The notes: generated from the letters alone by a model not told the origin. A stretch of 64,000 nt of DNA from Methylopila jiangsuensis (GCF_027922305.1 NZ_BSFK01000010.1:248001-312000), one strand, 5' to 3'; shown: positions 1-8,263, counted from the first letter of the stretch. A program made the numbers and translations.

Positions 1-1
1 C

Positions 2-319
2 GCGGAGCAGGTGGCGGCGCTGCTCGGGGCGTCTCCCCAGCTCGATCCCGACCGGCTGCACCAGGAGGCGGCGCTGCTCGCCGCCCGCGCCGACGTGCGC
101 GAGGAGCTGGACCGGCTCGCCGCCCATGTGGAGGCGGCGCGGGCGCTGATCGCCGAGGGCGGTCCCGTGGGCCGGCGGCTCGATTTCCTGGCGCAGGAGT
201 TCGGGCGCGAATCCAACACGCTGTCGGCCAAGTCCAACGACCGCAGCCTCACCGCCATCGGGCTGGAGCTCAAGGCCGTGGTGGAGCAGTTCCGCGAGCA
301 GGTCCAGAACGTGGAGTGA
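2..319 (+). CDS. yicC: YicC-family endoribonuclease, C-terminal part
   Basis: The window opens inside this gene, so only about the last 105 codons are present, read in the frame starting at base 2. The visible part ends in the conserved C-terminal block of the YicC/YloC (DUF1732) family, including FLAQEFGRESNTL and a helical tail. Family members are single-strand RNA endonucleases implicated in small-RNA turnover (family knowledge). The stop overlaps the GTG start of gmk by four bases, and yicC-gmk is a common pair in alphaproteobacteria. The N-terminal domain lies outside the window. Confidence 0.9.
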   Translation, partial: AEQVAALLGASPQLDPDRLHQEAALLAARADVREELDRLAAHVEAARALIAEGGPVGRRLDFLAQEFGRESNTLSAKSNDRSLTAIGLELKAVVEQFREQVQNVE

Positions 320-993
320 CGGCCATGGCCCCCCAATCCGCCGCCGAGCTGGTGGCCGAGCATCCGCGCCGCGGCGTGCTGCTGATCCTGTCCTCGCCCT
401 CCGGCGCGGGCAAATCCACGCTCACCCGCGCGCTGCTGGACACCGACGACCAGATCACGCTGTCGATCTCCGCCACCACCCGCGCCAAGCGGCCGAGCGA
501 GGCCGACGGCGTGCATTACCGCTTCCTGAAGCAGCGCGACTTCGACGTGCTGCGCGACGCGGGCGAACTGCTGGAGCACGCCGAGGTGCACGGCAACTCC
601 TACGGCACGCCCAAGGAGCCGGTGGTCCGCGCGCTGGAGGAAGGCCGCGACGTGCTGTTCGACATCGACTGGCAGGGCACGCTGCAGGTGCGCAACGCCA
701 TGCCGGACGACGTCGCCACCGTGTTCATCCTGCCGCCCTCGGTGCCGGAGCTGAAGGCGCGGCTGGAGCGGCGGGCGGAGAACACGCCGGAGGACATCAA
801 GCGCCGGCTGCGCAACGCCGCGGTCGAGATCGAGCGCGGGACCGACTACGACTACGTGGTGATCAACGACGACTTCGAGCGCTGCCTGAACGAAGTGCGC
901 GCCATCCTGCAGGCGGAGCGCCTGAAGCGCGTGCGCCAGCCCGGCCTCAACGCCTTCGCCGCCAGCCTGATCGGCGCGTTGTCCGGGGACTGA
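316..993 (+). CDS. gmk: Guanylate kinase
   Basis: Guanylate kinase phosphorylates GMP to GDP with ATP in the cytoplasm. The P-loop SSPSGAGKST lies near residues 27-36, followed by GMP-binding residues in SISATTR and GVHYRF, and DIDWQGTLQVR in the core. At 225 residues the length is normal. The first possible start is GTG at 316, overlapping the yicC stop; an in-frame ATG at 325 would give 222 residues, and sequence alone does not decide between them. It is probably co-transcribed with yicC. Confidence 0.96.
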   Translation: MTAMAPQSAAELVAEHPRRGVLLILSSPSGAGKSTLTRALLDTDDQITLSISATTRAKRPSEADGVHYRFLKQRDFDVLRDAGELLEHAEVHGNSYGTPKEPVVRALEEGRDVLFDIDWQGTLQVRNAMPDDVATVFILPPSVPELKARLERRAENTPEDIKRRLRNAAVEIERGTDYDYVVINDDFERCLNEVRAILQAERLKRVRQPGLNAFAASLIGALSGD

Positions 994-1017
994 GCCGCCC
1001 CCGGACGCAGCTTGGCG

Positions 1018-2598
1018 TCAGCCGTTCTCCGGCGCGTAGGTGAAGGCCCACGTCTCGGTCAGCGCCCGCTCGCCCGCCTTCAGGAAGGCGCGCAGCTCCA
1101 TGGGCCTGGCGCCGTCGGCCTGCACGTCGATGCCGACCCGGAAGCCGCCGATCTTCGGGTTCGGCGTCACGAAGGCCCCGCGGATGCCGCCGGTGGAGGC
1201 CGAAGGCACCACCTGCACCCGCGACGGGTCGTTCAGGTAGTAGGGCAGGTCGCCGCCGGCGAAGTCGATGATGAAGCGCTGGGCCCCCGGAGGCACGGGC
1301 TCCGCCGAGCCCAGCGCCGCCGCGCGGGTGGGATAGGTGTTCACCGCCCGGCCGCCCGGATGCATCTTGCCGTCCGAGGACAGCGACTTCAGCCGGTATC
1401 CGAACACCTTCTCCTGGCCCACGGGCAGCGGGTCGGTGGGGGTCCAGAAGGCGACGACGTTGTCGTTGGTCTCGTCGTCGGTGGGCAGTTCGATCAGCTC
1501 GATCCGGCCCGCGCCCCAGCCCTCGCGCGGCTCCACCCAGTAGCTCGGGCGGAGCTGATAGGCGAGGTCGAGGTCCTGGTAATGCTCGAACAGCCGGTCG
1601 CGCTGCATCAGGCCGAAGCCGCGGGGGTTGGCGTCCCACAGCGCGGTGGTCTGGGGCGTCTTCGGGTTGCGCAGCGGGCGCCACACCCATTCGCCGCCGC
1701 TGGTCTGCACTAGCAGGCCGTCGGAATCGTGCAGTTCGGGGCGGAAGTCGCTGTAATGGCGGCGCTGGTTCTCGCCGTAGAAGAACATGGAGGTGAGCGG
1801 CGCGATCCCGAGCTTGGCGATGGGCTTGCGGGCGATCAGCGTCGCGGTCACGTCCACCGTGGTGTCCACGTCCGGATAGACCACGAAACGGTAGGCGCCG
1901 ACGATGGACGGGCCGTCCAGCAGCGCGTGGATCACCGCCCGGTCGGCGTTGGCGCCGGGCATCTCCACCCAGAACTCGCGAAAGTCCGGGAACTCCTCCG
2001 GGGTCGGCAGCCCGGTGTCCACCGCGACGCCCCGCGCGGAGATGCCGTAGACCTGGTTGCGGCCGAGCACCCGGAAATAGCTCGCGCCCACGAAGGAGAT
2101 CAGTTCGTCGAACACCCGCGGATCGTTGAGCGGGTAGTGCAGCCGGAAGCCGGCGAAGCCCAGGTCCACCGGCAGCGGCCGGTCGAACCTGTTGGCGCCG
2201 TAGTCGAACAGGGCGGCGGAGTAGGGCGCGGGGGTGGCGATGCCGTCGCGCACCACGTTCACCACCACGGGGCGCCGGTAGAGGAAGCCCGGATGGAAGA
2301 ACTGCATCCGGAACGGCCCGCCGGCGGTGGCGAGCAGCGCCCGGTCCGGGCGGAAACGGATGTCCCGGTACTGGTCGAAGGTGAGGTTGCGCAGGCTCTC
2401 CGGCAGCTCGGGCGCCCGGTCGTCATAGGGCTCGCGCGCCAGATCCCGGGCGCGGCGCACCACGTCCTCATAGGCGAAGGCGGGAGCGGGGCTCGGCTGC
2501 TGGGCGAAGGCCGGGACGGAGGCGGCGAAAGCGCAGGCGGAGCCGCCGAGAAGCAGCGCGTCGCGGCGCGAGAAGGGGCGATGGGCGAAATCGGTCAT
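1018..2598 (-). CDS. Periplasmic glucan biosynthesis protein (OpgG/OpgD family)
   Basis: A 526-residue protein of the MdoG/OpgG family, which modifies or elongates osmoregulated periplasmic beta-glucans. The N-terminus has a twin-arginine signal (FSRRDALLLGG, residues 9-19, then a hydrophobic stretch ending AFAQQ), so export by Tat is predicted, as for OpgD rather than OpgG of E. coli. The body holds typical family blocks, including RPSYWVEP and the C-terminal domain beginning near FIIDFAGGDLPYYL. No opgH glucosyltransferase is adjacent. It is convergent with gmk. The OpgG versus OpgD assignment is not settled by sequence. Confidence 0.9.
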   Translation of the reverse strand: MTDFAHRPFSRRDALLLGGSACAFAASVPAFAQQPSPAPAFAYEDVVRRARDLAREPYDDRAPELPESLRNLTFDQYRDIRFRPDRALLATAGGPFRMQFFHPGFLYRRPVVVNVVRDGIATPAPYSAALFDYGANRFDRPLPVDLGFAGFRLHYPLNDPRVFDELISFVGASYFRVLGRNQVYGISARGVAVDTGLPTPEEFPDFREFWVEMPGANADRAVIHALLDGPSIVGAYRFVVYPDVDTTVDVTATLIARKPIAKLGIAPLTSMFFYGENQRRHYSDFRPELHDSDGLLVQTSGGEWVWRPLRNPKTPQTTALWDANPRGFGLMQRDRLFEHYQDLDLAYQLRPSYWVEPREGWGAGRIELIELPTDDETNDNVVAFWTPTDPLPVGQEKVFGYRLKSLSSDGKMHPGGRAVNTYPTRAAALGSAEPVPPGAQRFIIDFAGGDLPYYLNDPSRVQVVPSASTGGIRGAFVTPNPKIGGFRVGIDVQADGARPMELRAFLKAGERALTETWAFTYAPENG

Positions 2599-2699
2599 CG
2601 GGTCTCGTGTCGGGAGGCGGAAGAGGGGCGGCGCCGTCCCGCCGGAGCGGTGGACGGGACGTCGCGGCGCCTGCGAACGGCGCCGATCAAGGAGTAGCG

Positions 2700-3252
2700 G
2701 CCCGCCTTCGCTCCCGCAAGCTGAGCGCCTGCGGCAGTCATTTGGAATTCATTAAGAAAAAACCTGCGGCGGAGGCCGAATTTCCTGTTGCATGCGACAG
2801 GGATCGCCCCTATCTCATCGCTCGCCCAATGAACGCGTGCCTGTGTCGTGTGTCGGGCGGCGGGAACTCCCCGCCGGGCAGCCCGATGGCCGGAAATCCC
2901 AACCGGCTCTAAGTCGTCTCTCCGACGGCGGACGCGACGTGAAGCAACGACGTAGAGGGCTTTTTTGGTCTCTGCCGGCTCTCCAAAGGCCGGGGTCACT
3001 GAAGAGGCGACTACTTCCTTGCCGGGCGCGTGGGTCTCAGGGTTTCCCCAAGTCCCAAGCGTGGCGCCGACCTGTCGCAGACGGATGTCCTCCGCCTCGC
3101 GGTCGTCGTGACTACGGCGTTTTCGAACGGCCTCAAGCCGCAAGGCTTCCGGCCATGAGACGTTGACAACGTCCGCCGGCGCGTCTCCAACGCGCGCCGC
3201 GGGCGACCGGCGTCTCACACGCTCACACCTTGAGACTTCGTTGGGACACGCC
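2700..3252 (+). ncRNA. Long structured 5' leader of ornithine decarboxylase; candidate speF RNA
   Basis: About 650 bases without a convincing gene precede the decarboxylase. Several hairpins are visible: a nested one at 2854-2885 (outer CGGGC/GCCCG, inner GGCGGG/CCCGCC), 2889-2907 (GCCGG/CCGGC), 2975-2993, a nested one at 3129-3153, a perfect one at 3159-3173 (GACGTT-GAC-AACGTC), and 3212-3236 (GTCTCA/TGAGAC) ending 16 bases before the start codon. The alphaproteobacterial speF motif is known from just this position, upstream of this decarboxylase. Identity is inferred from context and fold density, not from a covariance-model match, and the 5' end is arbitrary. Confidence 0.5.
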
Positions 3253-4410
3253 ATGGCCTCGCACCTCGCCGCTCTTGAGAACGACCGCATCCGCCGCTTC
3301 CTCGCGGAGAAGAACTCCGACCAGCCGATCCTGGTCGTGGACAGCGAGATCGTGCGCGACAACTTCGCCAAGATCGCCCGCGCGCTGCCGGACACCCGCG
3401 TGTTCTACGCGGTGAAGGCCAATCCGGCGCCGGAGATCCTGCAGCTGCTCGCCGACATGGGCTCGTGCTTCGACTGCGCCTCCGTGGTCGAGATCGACAT
3501 GGCGCTCGCCACCGGCGTGACCCCGGACCGCATCTCCTTCGGCAACACCATCAAGAAGGAGCGCGACGTGGCCGCCGCTCACCAGCGCGGCGTCGGCCTG
3601 TTCGCGGTGGACTGCCGCGCCGAGGTGGAGAAGGTGGCCCGTCAGGCCCCCGGCGCCCGCGTGTTCTGCCGCATCCTCGCCGACGGCGCCGGCGCCGAGT
3701 GGCCGCTGTCCCGCAAGTTCGGCTGCGTCCCCGAGATGGCCGCCGACGTGCTGGAGCACGCCCACCGCAACGGCCTGACCGCCTATGGCGTGTCGTTCCA
3801 CGTGGGTTCGCAGCAGAACAACGTCGGCGCCTGGGACGGCGCGCTCGCCTCCGCGGCCGCGATCTTCCGCGACTGCGCCGAGCGCGGCATCACGCTCTCC
3901 ATGGTGAACCTGGGCGGCGGCTTTCCCACCCGCTACCTCAAGGACATCCCGGCGGTCGAGGCTTACGGCGAGTCGATCTTCGAGGGCCTGCGCGCCCATT
4001 TCGGCAACCAGATCCCCGAGACCATCATCGAGCCGGGCCGCGGCATGGTCGGCAACGCCGGCGTGATCGAGGCCGAGGTGGTGCTGGTGTCGAAGAAGTC
4101 GGACGCCGCGGACGAGCTGCGCTGGGTCTATCTGGACATCGGCAAGTTCGGCGGCCTGGCCGAGACCATGGACGAGGCCATCCGCTACCCGATCCGCACC
4201 GGCCGCGACGGCGACGCCGTCGCTCCTTGCGTGCTCGCCGGCCCGACCTGCGATTCGGCGGACGTGATGTACGAGAAGGCGCCCTACGCGCTGCCCGTGA
4301 GCCTGGAGATCGGCGACAAGGTGCTGATCGAGGCCGCCGGCGCCTACACCACCACTTACGCGGCGGTCGCCTTCAACGGCTTCGCGCCTCTCGCCTCCGT
4401 CGTCATCTGA
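3253..4410 (+). CDS. Type III PLP-dependent ornithine (ornithine/lysine) decarboxylase
   Basis: A 385-residue alanine-racemase-fold decarboxylase, the alphaproteobacterial ornithine decarboxylase that makes putrescine. Lys55 in YAVKANP is the expected PLP lysine, His183 in HVGSQ stacks on the cofactor, the GGGFP loop binds phosphate, and Cys333 in GPTCDSADV is the active-site cysteine contributed across the dimer. ATG 3253 is chosen because it gives the usual family N-terminus (MASHLAALENDRI); an extension to 3163 would use atypical leader sequence. No strong Shine-Dalgarno is visible, and hairpin 3212-3236 sits directly upstream, consistent with control through the leader. Ornithine versus lysine preference cannot be read from sequence. 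Confidence 0.93.
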   Translation: MASHLAALENDRIRRFLAEKNSDQPILVVDSEIVRDNFAKIARALPDTRVFYAVKANPAPEILQLLADMGSCFDCASVVEIDMALATGVTPDRISFGNTIKKERDVAAAHQRGVGLFAVDCRAEVEKVARQAPGARVFCRILADGAGAEWPLSRKFGCVPEMAADVLEHAHRNGLTAYGVSFHVGSQQNNVGAWDGALASAAAIFRDCAERGITLSMVNLGGGFPTRYLKDIPAVEAYGESIFEGLRAHFGNQIPETIIEPGRGMVGNAGVIEAEVVLVSKKSDAADELRWVYLDIGKFGGLAETMDEAIRYPIRTGRDGDAVAPCVLAGPTCDSADVMYEKAPYALPVSLEIGDKVLIEAAGAYTTTYAAVAFNGFAPLASVVI

Positions 4411-4428
4411 CCCCTTAAAAGGTCGTCT

Positions 4429-4445
4429 AACCCTTCAGGAGGGTT
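4429..4445 (+). promoter_or_regulatory. Hairpin enclosing the ribosome binding site of the GNAT gene
   Basis: AACCCT (4429-4434) can pair with AGGGTT (4440-4445) around loop TCAGG. The right arm and loop contain the AGGAGGG Shine-Dalgarno for the ATG at 4448. It lies just after the decarboxylase stop, so translation of the acetyltransferase could depend on upstream ribosomes or on opening of this stem. Confidence 0.4.
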
Positions 4446-4447
4446 TC

Positions 4448-4996
4448 ATGGCCGTCATTCGTGACGAGGCCCCGGCCGACGCCGGGGTCCGCGAGGCGCT
4501 GCTCGACCGCGCGTTCGGTCCCGCCCGCTTCGCCAAGACCTGCGAGCGGCTGCGCGAAGGCCGTCTGCCGGCGCAGGGACTCGCGCTCAAGGCCGTCGAC
4601 GCCTGCGGTCGCATGGTGGGCACGCTGCGCTTCTGGCATGTGGCGCTGGGCGAGACCCGCGGCGCGCTCATGCTCGGGCCGCTCGCCGTCGAGGCCGACG
4701 TCCGCGAGGGCGGGATCGGCGCGGCGCTGATGCGCGAGGGCCTCGCCCGCGCGGCCGCGCTCGGCAACGAGGCGGTGATCCTCGTGGGCGACGAGGCCTA
4801 TTACCGCCGCTTCGGCTTCACGGGCGAGCGCATGGGCGATCTCGCCCTGCCGGGCCCTGTGGAGCGGGCGCGCTTCCTCGGTCTGGAGCTTGCGGACGGC
4901 GCACTTGAGGGCGCGTCCGGCATGGTGCGCGCCACCGGCGCCGTGGCCCTGCCGCGCCGCGTGGCCCCCGCCGTGGCCCCGAAGCGCGCGGCCTGA
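4448..4996 (+). CDS. GNAT-family N-acetyltransferase (YhbS-like)
   Basis: A 182-residue acetyl-CoA-dependent acetyltransferase. The core GLPAVE-like strand (GPLAVEADVREGGIG), followed by GAALMREGL, gives the acetyl-CoA pyrophosphate-binding loop, and YYRRFGF is the usual C-terminal GNAT motif. The arrangement resembles YhbS-type proteins, whose substrates are mostly unknown. It begins 37 bases after the ornithine decarboxylase stop on the same strand, with a strong AGGAGGG site. The neighbourhood invites a polyamine acetyltransferase guess, but that is position only. Confidence 0.85.
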   Translation: MAVIRDEAPADAGVREALLDRAFGPARFAKTCERLREGRLPAQGLALKAVDACGRMVGTLRFWHVALGETRGALMLGPLAVEADVREGGIGAALMREGLARAAALGNEAVILVGDEAYYRRFGFTGERMGDLALPGPVERARFLGLELADGALEGASGMVRATGAVALPRRVAPAVAPKRAA

Positions 4997-5093
4997 CCGC
5001 CGCGAAGGCCGCGTCCGCGAGGCGCGGCCCCGCCTTGCCTTTCCCCGCCCGCTCGGGCCTGATGCGGCCCGCGTGGCCTGAGGGGAGACGTCC

Positions 5094-6044
5094 ATGTCCG
5101 GTTTCGACATCGCCGCGATCGCGGTCGCGGCGCTGATCATCTTCGTGATCTTCGCCGGCGTGAAGACCGTGCCGCAGGGCTTCAACTACACGGTCGAGCG
5201 CTTCCAGAAGTACACCCGCACGCTGGAGCCGGGCCTCACCCTCATCATTCCCTTCATCGACCAGATCGGTCGCAAGGTGAACATGATGGAGCAGGTGCTG
5301 GACATCCCGAGCCAGGAGGTCATCAGCCGCGACAACGCCAGCGTGACGGTGGACGGCGTCGCCTTCTATCAGGTGATCGACGCGCCGCAGGCCTCCTACG
5401 AGGTGACCAATCTGGAGCGCGCCATGATGGCGCTGACCATGACCAACATCCGCTCGGTGCTGGGCGCCATGGACCTCGACCACATCCTGTCCCAGCGCGA
5501 CGAGATCAACACCCGGCTGCTGCATGTGGTGGACGCCGCCGCGGGCGCGTGGGGCGTGAAGGTCACCCGCATCGAGATCAAGGACATCACCCCGCCGGCG
5601 GACCTCGTGGCCGCCATGGGCCGGCAGATGAAGGCCGAGCGCGAGAAGCGCGCCTCCATCCTGGTGGCGGAGGGCGCCAAGCAGGCGCAGATCCTTGAGG
5701 CCGAGGGCCGCAAGGAGGCCGCCTTCCGGGACGCCGAGGCCCGCGAGCGCGCGGCGCAGGCGGAGGCGACCGCCACCTCGCTGGTCAGCGAGGCCGTGGC
5801 CCGCGGCGACACCGCGGCGCTGAACTATTTCGTGGCCCAGCAGTATGTGGAGGCGCTGAAGGCCATGGCCACGGCGCCGAACCAGAAGACCTTCGTGCTG
5901 CCCTACGAGGCGACCGCGCTGCTGGGCTCCATCGGCGGCGTGGCGGAGCTCGCCCGCGAGGCCTTCGGCGGGCAGGCCCCGGGCGCGGACGCCCAGCCCC
6001 GGCGGTCGCGCGGCTCGGTTCCGCCCACCGGCGGGGCGGCCTGA
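5094..6044 (+). CDS. SPFH/band-7 membrane protein, QmcA (paraslipin) type
   Basis: A 316-residue stomatin/prohibitin-like protein: an N-terminal membrane anchor (about residues 5-23), then the band-7 domain beginning [15 protein letters not shown], and a coiled-coil region ([16 protein letters not shown] and following) as in flotillin-like assemblies. It forms large membrane-bound oligomers and often acts with NfeD partners and FtsH-type proteases (family knowledge). The nfeD-like gene starts five bases downstream, so the two are surely one transcript. The C-terminus is an unstructured Arg/Pro tail. The host function is not known from sequence. Confidence 0.92.
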   Translation: MSGFDIAAIAVAALIIFVIFAGVKTVPQGFNYTVERFQKYTRTLEPGLTLIIPFIDQIGRKVNMMEQVLDIPSQEVISRDNASVTVDGVAFYQVIDAPQASYEVTNLERAMMALTMTNIRSVLGAMDLDHILSQRDEINTRLLHVVDAAAGAWGVKVTRIEIKDITPPADLVAAMGRQMKAEREKRASILVAEGAKQAQILEAEGRKEAAFRDAEARERAAQAEATATSLVSEAVARGDTAALNYFVAQQYVEALKAMATAPNQKTFVLPYEATALLGSIGGVAELAREAFGGQAPGADAQPRRSRGSVPPTGGAA

Positions 6045-6048
6045 TCCC

Positions 6049-6504
6049 ATGATCGCGGGCGTGGTCGCGGCGCTGGGCGGCTGGGCCTGGGTGGTGCTGG
6101 TCCTGGCGCTGCTTTCGGCCGAGCTGATCATTCCCGGCACGGTGCTGCTGTGGCTCGGCATGGCGGCGCTCGCCGTCGGCGGGCTGTCGCTGCTGGCCGC
6201 GCCCGGCTGGCAGGCGGAGCTGATCGTGTTCGCCGTGCTCGCGCTCGCCGCCGCCGTGGGCTGGTGGCTCTACGGCCGCCCGGACAACGCCGCGTCGAGC
6301 GACCGGCCGATGCTGAACCGTCGCGCCCAGCGCCATGTGGGCAAGGCGCTGACTCTGGACGAGCCGATCGCCCGCGGCGAGGGCCGGGTGCGGATCGACG
6401 ATTCGGTCTGGCGCGTGCGCGGACCCGACCTGCCGGCGGGCGCGCGCGTGACGGTGATCGCCGCCGACGGCGCCACGCTGGTGGTGGAGAAGGCCGCGGA
6501 CTGA
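6049..6504 (+). CDS. NfeD family membrane protein
   Basis: A 151-residue short NfeD protein. Several hydrophobic helices fill the first ~75 residues and a C-terminal OB-fold domain follows (GKALTLDEPIARGEGRVRIDDSVW ... VVEKA). Short NfeD proteins partner the SPFH protein encoded immediately upstream; the pair resembles QmcA-YbbK/NfeD. It lacks the serine protease domain of long NfeD proteins. Spacing to the upstream stop is four bases, implying coupled translation. Confidence 0.92.
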   Translation: MIAGVVAALGGWAWVVLVLALLSAELIIPGTVLLWLGMAALAVGGLSLLAAPGWQAELIVFAVLALAAAVGWWLYGRPDNAASSDRPMLNRRAQRHVGKALTLDEPIARGEGRVRIDDSVWRVRGPDLPAGARVTVIAADGATLVVEKAAD

Positions 6505-6517
6505 GGTTTTGGGCCTC

Positions 6518-6937
6518 TCACCACGTTCCGATGTTGGGCGCCGAGGCCCAGGGCTCCTGCGGCGGCCGGGCGCCGCCCTTCTGCAGCAGTTCGATCGAGA
6601 TGTTGTCCGGCGAGCGCACGAAGGCCATGCGGCCGTCCCGGGGCGGACGGTTGATGGCGACGCCCGCCGCCGCGAGTTTCGCGCACAGCGCATAGATGTC
6701 GTCCACCTCATAGGCCAGGTGGCCGAAGTTGCGGCCCTCGCCGTAGGTCTCCGGGTCCCAGTTGTGGGTCAGCTCCACCTGCGCCTCGGGCTGCCCGGGC
6801 GCGGCGAGGAAGATCAGCGTGAAGCGGCCGGCCTCGTTGTCGATGCGTCGCACCTCCTCCAGCCCGAGCTTGGCGCAGTAGAAGTCCAGCGAAGCGGCGA
6901 CGTCGGTCACGCGGACCATGGTGTGCAGATAGCGCAT
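6518..6937 (-). CDS. Glyoxalase I family protein (lactoylglutathione lyase-like)
   Basis: A 139-residue VOC-fold protein. MRYLHTMVRV starts the first beta-alpha-beta-beta-beta unit with a metal-binding His in HTMVRV, ELTHNW carries the second conserved ligand region, GHLAYEVDD the third, and SIELLQKG holds the terminal Glu ligand. These match GloA, which isomerises the methylglyoxal-glutathione hemithioacetal. The start is placed at ATG 6937; a longer reading to 6982 adds an Arg-rich stretch not seen in the family. It is convergent with nfeD. Other VOC activities cannot be excluded. Confidence 0.88.
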   Translation of the reverse strand: MRYLHTMVRVTDVAASLDFYCAKLGLEEVRRIDNEAGRFTLIFLAAPGQPEAQVELTHNWDPETYGEGRNFGHLAYEVDDIYALCAKLAAAGVAINRPPRDGRMAFVRSPDNISIELLQKGGARPPQEPWASAPNIGTW

Positions 6938-7252
6938 GGGGTGGCTCCGATGTGCGCGCCGCGACGCCCGATCATCGGCCATGCGGCGCAGACCGCATTC
7001 TAGGCTTGGGAGCCGCGGCGCACAGGGCGGGCGCCGTCGCGGGGCGGCCGTCGCTGGCCGGTGGCGCTTAATGGCCGGATTTCCAACGTCGCCCGCGCTC
7101 GAACACGCGAGCGCGCCTGCGCGCCATTGACGCGGGGCGCTTCAGCCCTTACGTAAAATTCGCAAGCAAGGCCAATAGTTTAGATGAATTCCAAACTGTA
7201 ATGTTCCGGTAAGTCCCACGGCGACGGCGCCGACGAGATCGACGGGTTCTTC
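6938..7252. other. Intergenic region between glyoxalase and bfd
   Basis: About 315 bases with no credible gene. It holds the divergent control regions of the glyoxalase gene and bfd. From about 7150 to 7205 the composition is sharply AT-richer than its surroundings and contains the Irr-like box listed separately, so the bfd promoter is probably there. Confidence 0.6.
7179..7195 (+). promoter_or_regulatory. Irr-like iron control element upstream of bfd
   Basis: TTTAGATGAATTCCAAA matches 12 of 14 defined positions of the iron control element TTTAGAA-N3-TTCTAAA bound by the haem-sensing regulator Irr in rhizobia (consensus from the literature as remembered). It sits 58 bases before the bfd start in an AT-rich patch. 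Irr repression under low iron would fit an iron-storage helper. Confidence 0.6.
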
Positions 7253-7558
7253 ATGATCGTCTGTTCCTGCAACGTGCTGAGTGACGCGCAGATCCGCACG
7301 ACGATCGCCGGTGAGTCGGCCGTGCCCCGCACGCCGGGACAGGTCTACCGCTGCATGGGCTGCAGCCCGCAATGCGGCCGCTGCGCCCGCACCATCAAGG
7401 CCATGCTGGACGACATCCGCGGCCTGTCGCGCCCGGCGGAGCCCGCCTGCGGCGTCTGCCCCGCGGCCTGCCCCGCCGTGACCCATGGTTCGGGCGCGGT
7501 GGTGGGCTTCACCGGCGACGTGGTGGAGGTCGCGACCCTGGAGCGCATCCGCGCCTGA
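7253..7558 (+). CDS. bfd: Bacterioferritin-associated ferredoxin (Bfd-like)
   Basis: A 101-residue BFD-like [2Fe-2S] protein. The N-terminal MIVCSCNVLSD and GCSPQCGRC supply the four cysteines (CxC then CxxxxC) typical of Bfd, which reduces the ferric core of bacterioferritin to release iron. The C-terminal extension after residue ~60 holds three further Cys (ACGVCPAAC), more than classical Bfd, and its role is unknown. The bacterioferritin gene follows 145 bases downstream, and both have Irr-like boxes, so the pair forms a storage and release module. Confidence 0.92.
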   Translation: MIVCSCNVLSDAQIRTTIAGESAVPRTPGQVYRCMGCSPQCGRCARTIKAMLDDIRGLSRPAEPACGVCPAACPAVTHGSGAVVGFTGDVVEVATLERIRA

Positions 7559-7643
7559 ACCGCCGCGCCGATCCGCCGCATATGCTCCCTTCGTTCGGCC
7601 TCTGATCGGGGTATCTTCCTGCTTGCGGCTCGCCTCGCGTTAG

Positions 7644-7660
7644 TTTAGAAGCTTTCTAAC
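7644..7660 (+). promoter_or_regulatory. Irr-like iron control element upstream of bfr
   Basis: TTTAGAAGCTTTCTAAC matches 13 of 14 defined positions of TTTAGAA-N3-TTCTAAA, the Irr-binding iron control element. It is 43 bases before the bfr start. The box overlaps the left arm of a perfect 9-base inverted repeat (7648-7656 with 7665-7673), listed separately. Confidence 0.7.
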
Positions 7661-7673
7661 ATTGGAAAGCTTC
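7648..7673 (+). repeat. Perfect inverted repeat overlapping the bfr Irr box
   Basis: GAAGCTTTC (7648-7656) and GAAAGCTTC (7665-7673) are perfect reverse complements separated by eight bases. It shares bases with the Irr-like box and lies 30 bases before the bfr start, so it could be a second operator or a hairpin in the 5' leader. Confidence 0.7.
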
Positions 7674-7703
7674 TCGGCTGCGTGAGCCGTGCAGGAGGAC
7701 GCC

Positions 7704-8183
7704 ATGAAGGGCGACGCCAAGGTCATCGACTATCTCAACCGCGGCCTGCGGTCCGAGCTGACCGCGATCAACCAGTACTGGCTCCACTACCGCCTGCTGG
7801 ACGACTGGGGCTACGCCGACCTCGCCAAGAAGTGGCGCGCCGAGTCCATCGAGGAGATGCAGCACGCGGACAAGTTCGTCACGCGCATCATTTTCCTCGA
7901 GGGCTTCCCCAACATGCAGGTGCTGGATCCGCTGCGCATCGGCCAGTCGGTGAAGGAAGTGCTCGAATGCGATCTCGCCGCCGAGTACGACGCCCGCGCG
8001 CTCTATCGTGAAGCCGCGATCTACTGCCAGCAGGTCGGCGACCTGCCGAGCAAGAACCTGTTCGAGGAGCTGATGACGGACGAGGAAGGCCACATCGACT
8101 TCCTCGAGACCCAGCTCGACCTCGTGGCCAAGCTCGGCGAGCAGCTCTACGCCCAGAAGCACATCGGCGAACTCGGCGACTGA
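7704..8183 (+). CDS. bfr: Bacterioferritin
   Basis: A 159-residue haem-binding ferritin that oxidises and stores iron as 24-mers. Diiron ligands are visible: Glu in [11 protein letters not shown], Glu and His in [12 protein letters not shown], and the later Glu in [10 protein letters not shown] and EEGHIDFLE. The haem ligand Met corresponds to the Met of MQVLDP. Start ATG 7704 is preceded by AGGAGG at ideal spacing; an upstream GTG at 7689 overlaps that site and is unlikely. The gene sits between an Irr-like box and a strong terminator, so it is probably monocistronic. Confidence 0.96.
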   Translation: MKGDAKVIDYLNRGLRSELTAINQYWLHYRLLDDWGYADLAKKWRAESIEEMQHADKFVTRIIFLEGFPNMQVLDPLRIGQSVKEVLECDLAAEYDARALYREAAIYCQQVGDLPSKNLFEELMTDEEGHIDFLETQLDLVAKLGEQLYAQKHIGELGD

Positions 8184-8230
8184 GATCGCCCCACGACCGG
8201 TCGTATCGGCCGGTCGTCACGCCAGCTTCC

Positions 8231-8263
8231 AAAGCCCCGCTCCAACCGCGGGGCTTTTCTTTT
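8231..8263 (+). terminator. Rho-independent terminator of bfr
   Basis: AAGCCCCGC and GCGGGGCTT pair around a seven-base loop, followed by a T-rich run (TTTTCTTTT). It lies 48 bases after the bfr stop. Confidence 0.9.
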
